A DNA stretch of 64,000 nucleotides from Patella vulgata (lineage: Eukaryota > Mollusca > Gastropoda > Patellidae), in the NCBI RefSeq assembly GCF_932274485.2, contig NC_065884.2, forward strand, positions 40,629,540 through 40,693,539, given 5' to 3'. The position numbers and the translations under genes were made by a program. A model generated the notes under the pieces. It ran no database searches, was not told where the DNA came from, and saw nothing but the letters and a program-made list of their open reading frames with translations. Of the stretch, positions 56,817 to 64,000 are shown piece after piece; position 1 is the first letter of the stretch, and each line of letters begins with the position of its first letter.

Positions 56817-58145
56817 CATACAACGAAGTTTTAACATTAAAGTAATTCTCCCTACAAGTTTTAATAACTGAGAACATTGCCTTTCTTCCTTGTAATGCTA
56901 AATTTTTCTGTGTAGTCAAGAATTTACCGTTAAAATTAAGTAAGATGCCAAGAAAATTAAATTCATTCACAACCTCTAATTCAGTACTGTTAAAATACCA
57001 TTTTTCTTTACCCGTTATTTTGCTACAATTTCTAAAAATAATAACTTTTTACCAGTATTTACCCTTAAATCCCATTTATTAGTATATACAGCCAGTGAAT
57101 CTAACAACTCCTGCAATCCCTTTGGCGTTTCAGAAAATAAAACTTTATCATCGGCATACATTATTAAAAATATATTAATGTAGGATAAGGCAAGTGGTTG
57201 ACAATTACTAGATTTAAGATGAGATTTGACATCACTAATATATAATGAAAACAATAAAGGTGATAATATTTCACCTTGAAACAACCCAGCACTAGTTCGG
57301 ATAAACTACCATTTAATTTTACAGAACATTTCACTTTACTGTATAGAGAGCGAACCACTTTCAAAAGCTTGCCATCAATACCTGAATGAATTAATTTGTA
57401 CCATAAATATGATCGATTGATCAAGTCAAAAGCTTTACTACATGTATAGTCGATAAAGCAGCAATACAACCGTTTTTGGGTTTTTTCAGTGTTCTATTTA
57501 TTAAGGATTGAAAGATAAATATAGCATCAGTCGTACACAAACCTTTTCTAAAGCCAAATTGTGAATGTGGTTACGTGGTATTAGATTATTTATCTTGTCA
57601 AAAGCTACAAGTCTATTATTTAAAATTTTAGTGAAGAGCTTCCCCATACAACTAACTAAAGTAATTCCCCTGTAGCAATCAGGGTTATTGACATTTCTGA
57701 GTTTAAATATGGGAACAATATTTCCTATACACCATGACGTTGGGTATATTCCAGACTCTTGAATATTATTAAATAATATTAGCAGACATGGAATTAGTTT
57801 CGTTGAATAAAGTATAGACACCTCATTAAATATCTGGTCAAAACCGCAAGCCTTCTTCGCTTTCAATTTTTTTATAGCCTTAAAAATTTCATCAGTATTG
57901 ATTGGAAAATCTAAATCCTCATTATAGTGATGAGGGAAATAAATATAAGTATTTATAAATTCGTCAATTTTTTTATTATGTTCTGACTCATGTGAAGATA
58001 GTTTAGAAAAATGCTCAAAAAATTCTTTTAATTCAATTTTACTTAAAGATACATTATGGGAGATTTTAATAGAGAGTTGGCCATTCTTGCTATAACAGTT
58101 CAAAAATAGATGATGAAAGAAGAATATATTGAAAATTTCAGTCAA
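56817..58145 (-). pseudogene. LINE part: reverse transcriptase
   Basis: Minus-strand blocks: KKACGFDQIFNE, WCIGNIVPIFK, CYRGITLVSCMGKLFTKILN; then SKAFDLINRSYLWYKL and VRSLYSKVKCSVKLNGSLSE; then GEILSPLLFSLYISD and IMYADDKVLFSE (YADD active site); then EFNFLGILLNFNGKF, and CRENYFNVKTSLYA at the break point. The frame shifts near 57490 and 57280 and again before 56970. The fingers, palm and start of the thumb are present. It continues at 50290. Confidence 0.9.
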
Positions 58146-58496
58146 ATTACTTAATTATGAACAAAGTTATCACCATTGTAATTTTTGACTAGAAATAGGA
58201 GTCATACCGACATCCAAACTCTCATTTTAACCACAACTAAACATAATATCAAGGCCGGATATATAAAACTTTCAATCAAATTGACTGACATGCGGCCTCG
58301 CTCAACAGCGGCCTCGCTTCATACACTCTATCATTTAACCTTGATCTAAAATTTCCGGGAGTATGACGTCAACGTAACGGTTAATCTCCACTTACGACGC
58401 CATTTAAAAATTTAATCAATCAATGAAATCCTGTTTAAATCCAAGCCATCCGTGGGTCTACAGAGTTGATTTTGTGCTTGTTGTGTAAATAAAGAT
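58146..58496. other. Unmatched stretch inside the LINE
   Basis: ~350 bp with no LINE-like translation in any frame. It contains a repeated gcggcctcgct word (58293 and 58309) and agtatgacgtcaacgtaacg. It may be another small insertion or a diverged part of the LINE; ends not defined. Confidence 0.35.
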
Positions 58497-59498
58497 CTAA
58501 TCTATAATTTCTGACATCTGAAGCCTAAATAAAGACTTGCAATAATCAGATTTAGCTCTTGCATAATGTATGTTTAAGGTTTTGGTCTTTTTCTTGTTAA
58601 ACAGTTTATGAAATCTCTTTGGATTATTTTTACTCAAAAGATCCATCATATTTCCTTGATGAGTTTTGTAAATATTCTTTACTTTAATTTCATATTTTTT
58701 GTAATCAAGTCGACATTGTGAGAGATTTATTCGATTAGTAATTGATTTATTCCTGTTAAAGGATTTTAAGGCCAATTGATATGATTTGTATTTATCTTTA
58801 CAAAGATCATTGAACCATGGTTTATCTGGGCTCTTAATGCGATTTGAATTCACCTTACGTGTATAAACGGATTTCTTGTAATATGGTTATATTATCTCAT
58901 TAAGGGATTTTGAAAAGTTATCAAGTCTGGTCAATGCCATTTTGAGTTTGCTCAGTGACATGACACATAGATGAAATATGGTTCAAGGACGCTTCAAAGT
59001 CATTCTGGATTTTGTCATTCATCATATCTATCGTCCCATTTAAAATGTACATAATTTTGATCCTTCACTTCATTTTCCTCATGATTTCTATGTATTGCTA
59101 AATTAATGTTAAAGCACAATGGTGAATGGTCAGATAACTCAGTAAATATTCCAGAACAGAAATAACTCAAGAGATTGAAATTGTCACCACATAGTAGGAG
59201 ATAATCTATTAAACTGGAGCCTTTTGAACTAGTGAAAGTAAACTTTCCGTCTTCATCCTCCCCAAATCTACCGTTTACAATTCGAAAACCAGCCATAACA
59301 CATAAGTATAGAAGTTGTCTCCCATAACAGTTGACGACTTCATCCATATTATTTCTAGTTTGTAAGTTTTCACAATTATCATATAAGTAATGGGACAGAG
59401 ATAATAAATTCGACTCTATATCAGGGTTTAATTTATCATATTGAATGAAATCAGGATTAGTCGAAGTTCTGCTATTAAAATCTCCAGTTAATACTATA
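58497..59498 (-). pseudogene. LINE part: end of APE endonuclease and linker
   Basis: Minus strand: VLTGDFNSRTST (GDFN is the AP-endonuclease motif), GRFGEDEDGKFTFTSSKGSS, LIDYLLL and LSDHSPLCFNINL (SDH motif), then linker KPWFNDLCKDKYKSYQLALK and NPKRFHKLFNKKKTKTLNI. This is the nicking domain for target-primed reverse transcription. Breaks lie between 59015 and 58853. The Tc1 transposon interrupts just before VLTGDFN. Confidence 0.88.
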
Positions 59499-61024
59499 CT
59501 ATTCAAAAAAAGTAGGGGATATTTGATTTTGGGGGCATAATACTAAAATATGCAAATGACTACGAAAAAAGTCACTATAGAACCTAACAGAAGAAACATT
59601 TCCAGTTACATGTGACGCCCAAACGCACCAATAGCTACCGCATGGAATGCAGGTGATGCTTGGGATCATCATGGGGGTCCAACCCAAGATTTGCACGACT
59701 CTGACTTTGAATGTTACAGTCATTGTGGCATTGAATTCCAGGGTGGAAACATCAGTTTAATTGTTTTAGTGACCAGAAAACAAATTTTGATATGCGTCGG
59801 CTTACCCAAAATGAAAGGTTACGTGCCCTTGGCATGCTACAGATCGGCACAACACAGGCGGTTGTGGCGCGGACGATGAATGTTTCTCAGTCTGTCATAA
59901 GCAGGCTATGGTCCAGATACCGTGATACACAATCTGTACAGGACAGACCACGCTCAGGTCGACCAAGGGCGACAACTCAAGCCCAGGATCGATTTATCCG
60001 TACCTTGGCCTTGAGAAATCGTGTCATCACAGCAAATCAGATCAGCGCTCGTCTTCAAACAGACACTGGTGTGAGAGTGAGTGGCCAGACGATTCGGAAT
60101 CGACTGCATAGGGGTCACCTTTGCGCCCGACGTCCTCGCGTGATCCCTTGTTTGAGAGATCATCACATTCAGGCAAGACGTCGTTGGTGTAGGGATCGTC
60201 AACACTGGGATAATCGACGCTTGAGCAATGTGATGTTTTCAGATGAGTCAAGGTTCACTGTTGATTTTTTGGACAGACGTAGGAGGGTGTGGCGTCGTCG
60301 AAACGAGCGCTTCCAAGACGTTAACGTCATCAGACATGATCGATTTGGGGGTGGTTCTGTTATGGTGTGGGGAGGCATCACTGTTGCTGGAAGAACGGCT
60401 TTACATGTTGTTGCAGGGTGTGTTACAGGCCAGTACTACCGGGACAACATCTTGGCAGTCCATGTTGTGCCGTTCGCACGACGTCATGGCTGCCGTTTCA
60501 TCTTCCAGGATGACAACGCAAGATGTCACAGGGCCAGGATCGTTACAAGTTACCTCCAACAACAGAACATCACCACATTACCTTGGCCAGCACTGAGTCC
60601 CGACCTCTCCCCCATCGAGCATGTCTGGGACATGCTTGGACAGAGGTTACGTCAACGTCAACAACGTCCTGCCAATGTCCAAGAACTTGCTGCTGCGTTG
60701 CAACAGGAATGGGACAATCTGGACCAAAATGACCTTAGACGTCTCATTAGGAGTATGCCACGTCGGATCAATGCTTGTTTGGCAAACAGAGGAGGATTTA
60801 CCCGTTACTGACTTGGTTGTGATGCTGTGGTAACTTTGCTGTTTGACCCCGGGTATCATTTTACCCTTATAATGGTCAGTCTGTGCCTTACTTAGTCTAA
60901 CGATCATTTGGAATAAATCGATGAATGTGAACTTCATTTCATTTTGTCATTTGTTTCTTCGTCAGTTTCATTAGGTGACTTTAATAAAACTTAAAAATCA
61001 AATATCCCCTACTTTATTGAATAG
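59499..61024 (+). mobile_element. Tc1/mariner transposon, apparently complete
   Basis: 1526 bp flanked by TA (59497-59498; 61025-61026). Terminal inverted repeats of about 33 bp: ctattcaaaaaaagtagggg plus atatttgatttt on the left; the right end is the complement with one or two changes (ttgaatag at 61024). It contains one uninterrupted transposase gene. It sits in the endonuclease domain of the dead LINE, in the opposite orientation. Confidence 0.93.
59792..60811 (+). CDS. Tc1-family transposase, DD34E, intact
   Basis: A 339-codon frame, the usual Tc1 length. N-terminal paired-type helix-turn-helix (VVARTMNVSQSVISRLWSRY, residues 24-43), the linker GRPR-like motif (SGRPRATT, 55-62), then a second DNA-binding region and the RNase H-fold catalytic core: D151 in FSDESRF, D241 in FQDDNAR and E276 in LSPIEHVWD, with 34 residues between D241 and E276. 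It cuts and pastes the element at TA dinucleotides. The base composition is much higher in GC than the surroundings. All hallmarks are present without stops, so this copy could be, or recently was, active. A related but dead copy lies at 27779-29036. Confidence 0.95.
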   Translation: MRRLTQNERLRALGMLQIGTTQAVVARTMNVSQSVISRLWSRYRDTQSVQDRPRSGRPRATTQAQDRFIRTLALRNRVITANQISARLQTDTGVRVSGQTIRNRLHRGHLCARRPRVIPCLRDHHIQARRRWCRDRQHWDNRRLSNVMFSDESRFTVDFLDRRRRVWRRRNERFQDVNVIRHDRFGGGSVMVWGGITVAGRTALHVVAGCVTGQYYRDNILAVHVVPFARRHGCRFIFQDDNARCHRARIVTSYLQQQNITTLPWPALSPDLSPIEHVWDMLGQRLRQRQQRPANVQELAAALQQEWDNLDQNDLRRLIRSMPRRINACLANRGGFTRY

Positions 61025-61260
61025 TATAATACATTTTCATCAATGGAGTATTTAAGTATTAGGTCTTGGAGTTCAGCAAAAGGGTCAAAATCAGGGACTG
61101 ACCAATAATAAACACTAATCTGTGGAGGGAAATAACAAGCGATTATATATCGTCGCTGGGCGTCAAAAATTTCGTAAATTGATTTTATCAAGTTTTCAGG
61201 ATGAAGAAAAAACTTTCTAAATCTATGCCTAATACATTTTCTAATCGCTAAAGCGTACAT
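61025..61260 (-). pseudogene. LINE part: start of APE endonuclease
   Basis: Minus strand: RKFFLHPENLIKSIYEIF, DAQRRYIIACYFPPQISVYY, DFDPFAELQDLILKYSID and ENVLY, the strand and helix order preceding GDFN in LINE endonucleases. It runs directly into the Tc1 right end. The protein beginning (with the catalytic Asn/Glu motifs) was not recognised above 61260. Confidence 0.75.
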
Positions 61261-62080
61261 GGCAGATCCAAATTAAACGAATTATCATGTATTGGAGTAC
61301 AGATATTAAAATCATGTAGGTTTTGTTGTATTCCGACTTATTGGAAGTTCGATCAAAATTTTTTTCCCAAATTTTGAGATACGAATTGTACGAGACTTTT
61401 GTGTCTAACATTTCGGTTGAAACTGTCAAATTTATGAAGATACAAGGATTTCTTTTATAAAACAAACGTATATTTGCTAATATGTTAATGACTGGAGCGA
61501 CTAAAAATGTCTGTTCTGTAGTCTGGGGTTTGAGACTATAGCTAATGTCCATCATCAGCTTGTAAACTCTTTAGTTATGACGATTAAGATTGGAAGATTG
61601 GAATGGATGGGGTTTAATGTCTCATCAACACAATACTTCGGTCATTTTGAGACAACCATTATTATTTTGTATATTACAATTACATGAGAATGTTGCTCGG
61701 ACTACCATCCCATCATATCATTTAATTAAATTTCTACATTTTACATGCGAACAAATGGAAACAATAATCAACACTAACGACCTAAGAGAGTTTATGTATG
61801 GTTTAATGGTCGAGAGCGAGACATTAAGTAATGTATTGATACTGCACGAGGCGTTAGCCGAGTGTTGTTTCAATATATTATGCAATGTCTTTAGCTCAAG
61901 ACCATTAAACAACTTAAAATAAGACACTATCCCAAACGTGCTTTTCAATGAAATACGTCACACAAGTCCAATATTTCATCTAGTACAGATAATGTACGAT
62001 TGGCAAGTTGCCTGTACATTATTGGAAATAATAGTATGCTAACATCAAAGGATGACGTCACATCTGTATTTTAACTTTTT
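61261..62080. other. Unassigned spacer with a SINE-1 tail relic
   Basis: Moderate-length frames on both strands (61241-61555 minus, 61590-61922 plus) have no recognisable domain. 61603-61665 (gatggggtttaatgtctcat ... cggtcattttgagacaacc) resembles a decayed SINE-1 3' part. Confidence 0.4.
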
Positions 62081-63065
62081 CTAATCATGAGAAAGTTGAT
62101 CATAAAACGCATGGTAGTCAACTAGAATCACAGATTTAAGTTGTTGTAGATGATCATAATTAGATTTCTTTATTGGTAGTCGTACGTGGTATGCTGGGGA
62201 TACTGTATCCGAATTTGCTGGGAGCCACAGTGGCTAGGTGGTTAAGATGCTGGCTCGCTAGCCTGGAGGTCGGGTGTTCGATCCCTGCATTGGCCGAGAA
62301 AGTTCGTCCAGATTTTCCGACGTGGTTTCCCCTTGTCAGTAGTGCAGAACGGAGGGCCTGACAAGGACAGCTGTCTAGTCCTTCGGATGAGACGAAAAAC
62401 CGAGGTCCCGTGTATATATTGGAATGCACGTAAAAGATCCCCTGGCAGTTGGAATTCGATATAAGAGTAGGCGATAGTGCCGTTGCCTGGGCAAAATTTC
62501 CCTCATAGCACACTGTATGGCGTATGCCCGTCTTCATTAGCCCAGTATAGGAGGAGCAGAACAGTAGGACGTTAAACCCCATTTCATTTCATTTCCGAAT
62601 TTGCTGGTGCATTAGAATTTAGACGTCTTGGTAATGGCTTATACTGATCACCAAAATTTAATTTGAATTCAATAACACCTGATGGTAAATATTTCAAAAC
62701 TCTTAAATCGTTGACGCAAGGGTCCCCAACTTTATTTCCTGGTCTGATTGTATCAAAATACTTCAATGAGCTGAAATCCTTAAAGAAGCCATGGTTAACG
62801 TAGTTCACTACATATGGTTGATTTGGTCTAGCATGTTTCATCAATTCTACGTAGTTTGATGGAGAATAGATGGGTACTTTACGAAATTTCCTCTCTAAAG
62901 TGCTGTGGACTGAATCCACCTCCATTTGGGTGTGACCTTTCTCATGATACTTCTGGATAATGACAACATTCCTTTGGACGGCAGTGTGCAATAAAGCATT
63001 CGATAAAGATGCGTTTCGGTTTTGGTATCCACAGCCGTCACTAAAGGGATTCACATGATAGTGTT
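62081..63065 (-). pseudogene. DUF7869-type protein block, split by SINE-2
   Basis: Minus-strand frame from about 63054 (NPFSDGCGYQNRNASLSNAL, then EKGHTQMEVDSVHSTLER, VNHGFFKDFSSLKYFDTIRP, GNKVGDPCVNDLRVLKYLP) to 62608. It continues beyond the SINE at 62207-62081 (SPAYHVRLPIKKSNYDHLQQ, then LVDYHAFYDQLSHD and a stop). I recognise this as the C-terminal part of a protein family common in invertebrates and annotated DUF7869. It is often multicopy and thought to be transposon-derived (DDE/integrase-like fold; family knowledge, not verified here). The coding sequence itself shows no stop, only the SINE. A possible acceptor (ttgttcttcag) lies at about 63065, but the frame does not join cleanly there. 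The N-terminal part was not found. Confidence 0.65.
62222..62593 (+). mobile_element. SINE-2 copy inside the DUF7869 block
   Basis: About 93% identical by eye to the copy at 45011-45385: tggctaggtggttaagatgc (A box), ggtgttcgatccc (B box), gacgaaaaaccgaggtcccg. Target duplication tccgaatttgctgg at 62208-62221 and 62594-62607. Confidence 0.92.
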
Positions 63066-63346
63066 ATACTGAAGAACAATCTATACATTAGTAGTCTGTT
63101 GTGTATAATATAACTTTAGTGAGATTAATCAATTAATTAGCACGTTAGTGCCAGCTAGAGGTCAGGAGATTAAGATTGTTGATTGGATAATCATCAAAGA
63201 AGCCGCCACAGCTGTACGCGTGTTCATTTAACACGTGAATTAAAATAAGATTTTGCGTATACGATAGGTCTATTATTATTTTCAGGTACGTTATCAAAAT
63301 ATGAGTCCCTATAGAAATGTCAATTTCATAGTCAAGAAATGCTTAC

Positions 63347-63452
63347 GTTCACTTTCGTGGATTTTGGCTTTGATGTAAATATCAACATTATTCAGAGGAT
63401 ACTCAATGGCAGACTGAGAATCGTCGCATTTCGGCTCGTTGGTCGTTCTCAT
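63347..63452 (-). CDS. Possible first exon of an unknown gene
   Basis: Minus strand: ATG at 63452 after gaaaaa, then 35 codons (MRTTNEPKCDDSQSAIEYPL, NNVDIYIKAKIHESE) ending at a good donor, gtaagc (63341-63346). The upstream region is unique and not repeat-like. I recognise no family. It could also be chance: it is short and no partner exon was found. It may equally belong with the DUF7869 block further along the same strand. Confidence 0.25.
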
Positions 63453-64000
63453 TTTTTCGACCCATTGTGATAAGAGAATTTTAAACAATAATATCCCAGA
63501 TGCATTCCTTACTTTGCATGCCTGATGAAGAAGCGACGGTAAACGGAATTCAGCTATCAATAAAATTCTCTTCGAAAAGAAAATTATTGGCCATTTTGTT
63601 TATTTCCATTTAAGGCCTATAGATTATTTTTTTAAAGATGATATTAAATATCAATTAATCACCACTTGGATTAATTTTCCGGTGTAAATAATGAGTTGTC
63701 GACGGCTTTATCATTGACCCGTGACAGTTGATTAGTAATAGTATTACTCAATGACACACACCCGCTTGTCGATTAATTTACATCATCAGCCACATGGTTT
63801 CGATTAAGACTCAACAGCAATCTCTATGATCAGAATTTTTTTTTTTTCTGCCACTTATCAGAGTGAATCGCATGTAAGTACCCAAAAACATTATCGCCAA
63901 AACCAAATATTTATGGATAATGTCTTGCATGCGGTGTCTGGGCCAATCAGCAAAGGAGTTGTGTGGACAGCATGGCAACAGGCGGAGTTTATTTATATTT
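63453..64000. other. Unassigned unique sequence
   Basis: No repeat or exon recognised. It could be promoter-proximal DNA if the 63347-63452 frame is a real first exon. Confidence 0.35.

Larger units (their letters stand above)
47107..61260 (-). mobile_element. LINE (APE-type), one copy spread over 14 kb by nested insertions
   Basis: Pieces in minus-strand order: 61260-61025 (endonuclease start), 59498-58497 (endonuclease end and linker), 58145-56817 (reverse transcriptase), 50290-49486 (post-RT region), 47160-47107 (last residues SYADKHRSELLKK and stop). The gaps are a Tc1 transposon, a ~350-bp unmatched stretch, the tandem-repeat TIR element that holds a Ty3/Gypsy element, and a Penelope-like element. 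The order, direction and junction duplications agree. There is no RNase H domain. The C-terminal CTFCQLDELEDEFH is a zinc-binding-like motif common after the RT of CR1/L2/Jockey-like LINEs; the exact clade is not determined. Several stops and frameshifts show it is old and dead. Confidence 0.85.

Noticed and set aside
58043-58580. TIR element bounded by inverted copies of taaRatacattatg
   Set aside because: The similarity is only about 14 bp, and one side is also present in the LINE fragment at 20-60, so it is probably LINE sequence and chance.
59954-60937. Other frames overlapping the Tc1 transposase
   Set aside because: Shadows; the 339-codon frame has the complete family motifs.
61590-61922. 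110-codon plus-strand frame as a host gene
   Set aside because: No recognisable domain or splice context, and it overlaps a SINE-like relic at its start.

Overview
The window is AT-rich animal nuclear DNA, packed with repeats and almost empty of genes. Spliced exons, tRNA-derived SINEs, APE-type LINEs, Tc1, Penelope-like, Polinton and Ty3/Gypsy elements, and non-autonomous elements carrying ~145-165 bp tandem modules together suggest a marine mollusc (gastropod or bivalve). The species is not identified and this placement is an inference.

The only host gene recognised with confidence is ATG101, the HORMA-domain partner of ATG13 in the ULK1 autophagy-initiation complex. It lies on the minus strand. 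Its last exon is at 37857-37940 and the preceding coding exon at 39168-39334. The intron between them holds a SINE, and satellite-bearing repeats lie on both sides. Its 5' exons were not found. A DUF7869-type coding block, probably of transposon origin, lies at 62081-63065 (minus) and is split by a SINE. A possible first exon of an unknown gene lies at 63347-63452 (minus).

Layout: 0-7 kb, two 'hairpin-tail' elements with tandem cargo (150-bp units; 332-bp dimeric units) and two copies of a ~1 kb repeat. 7-16 kb, a third copy of that repeat, two ~1.1 kb arrays with the same head, a 144-bp array, a LINE 3' fragment and a TTAA MITE. 16-21 kb, three copies of a ~430-bp repeat. 21-23.5 kb, a near-exact 500-bp tandem duplication and a LINE RNase H fragment. 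23.8-25.5 kb, a broken Polinton fossil (capsid- and protease-like regions) hit by a SINE. 26-29.7 kb, a palindrome-capped tandem element, a dead Tc1 copy and two SINEs. 29.8-37.7 kb, a fold-back MITE with an element inside it, then a nested and head-to-tail chain of hairpin-tail elements. 37.8-39.4 kb, ATG101. 39.7-44.6 kb, more hairpin-tail elements plus a LINE ORF1 relic. 45-47 kb, a SINE and a TIR element. 47.1-61.3 kb, one old minus-strand LINE split by a Penelope-like element, by a tandem-repeat TIR element that itself holds a young whole-looking Ty3/Gypsy element, and by an intact Tc1 transposon. 62-64 kb, the DUF7869 block and unique sequence.

The most distinctive theme is a set of non-autonomous elements with one conserved 3' stem-loop tail (ending gtgggcgtataaaaa), two alternative 5' heads and different tandem-array cargoes. 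At least ten copies or remnants are present. They resemble the Helitron/Helentron-derived (HINE-like) or 'pearl'-type elements known from molluscs, but this assignment is by architecture only.
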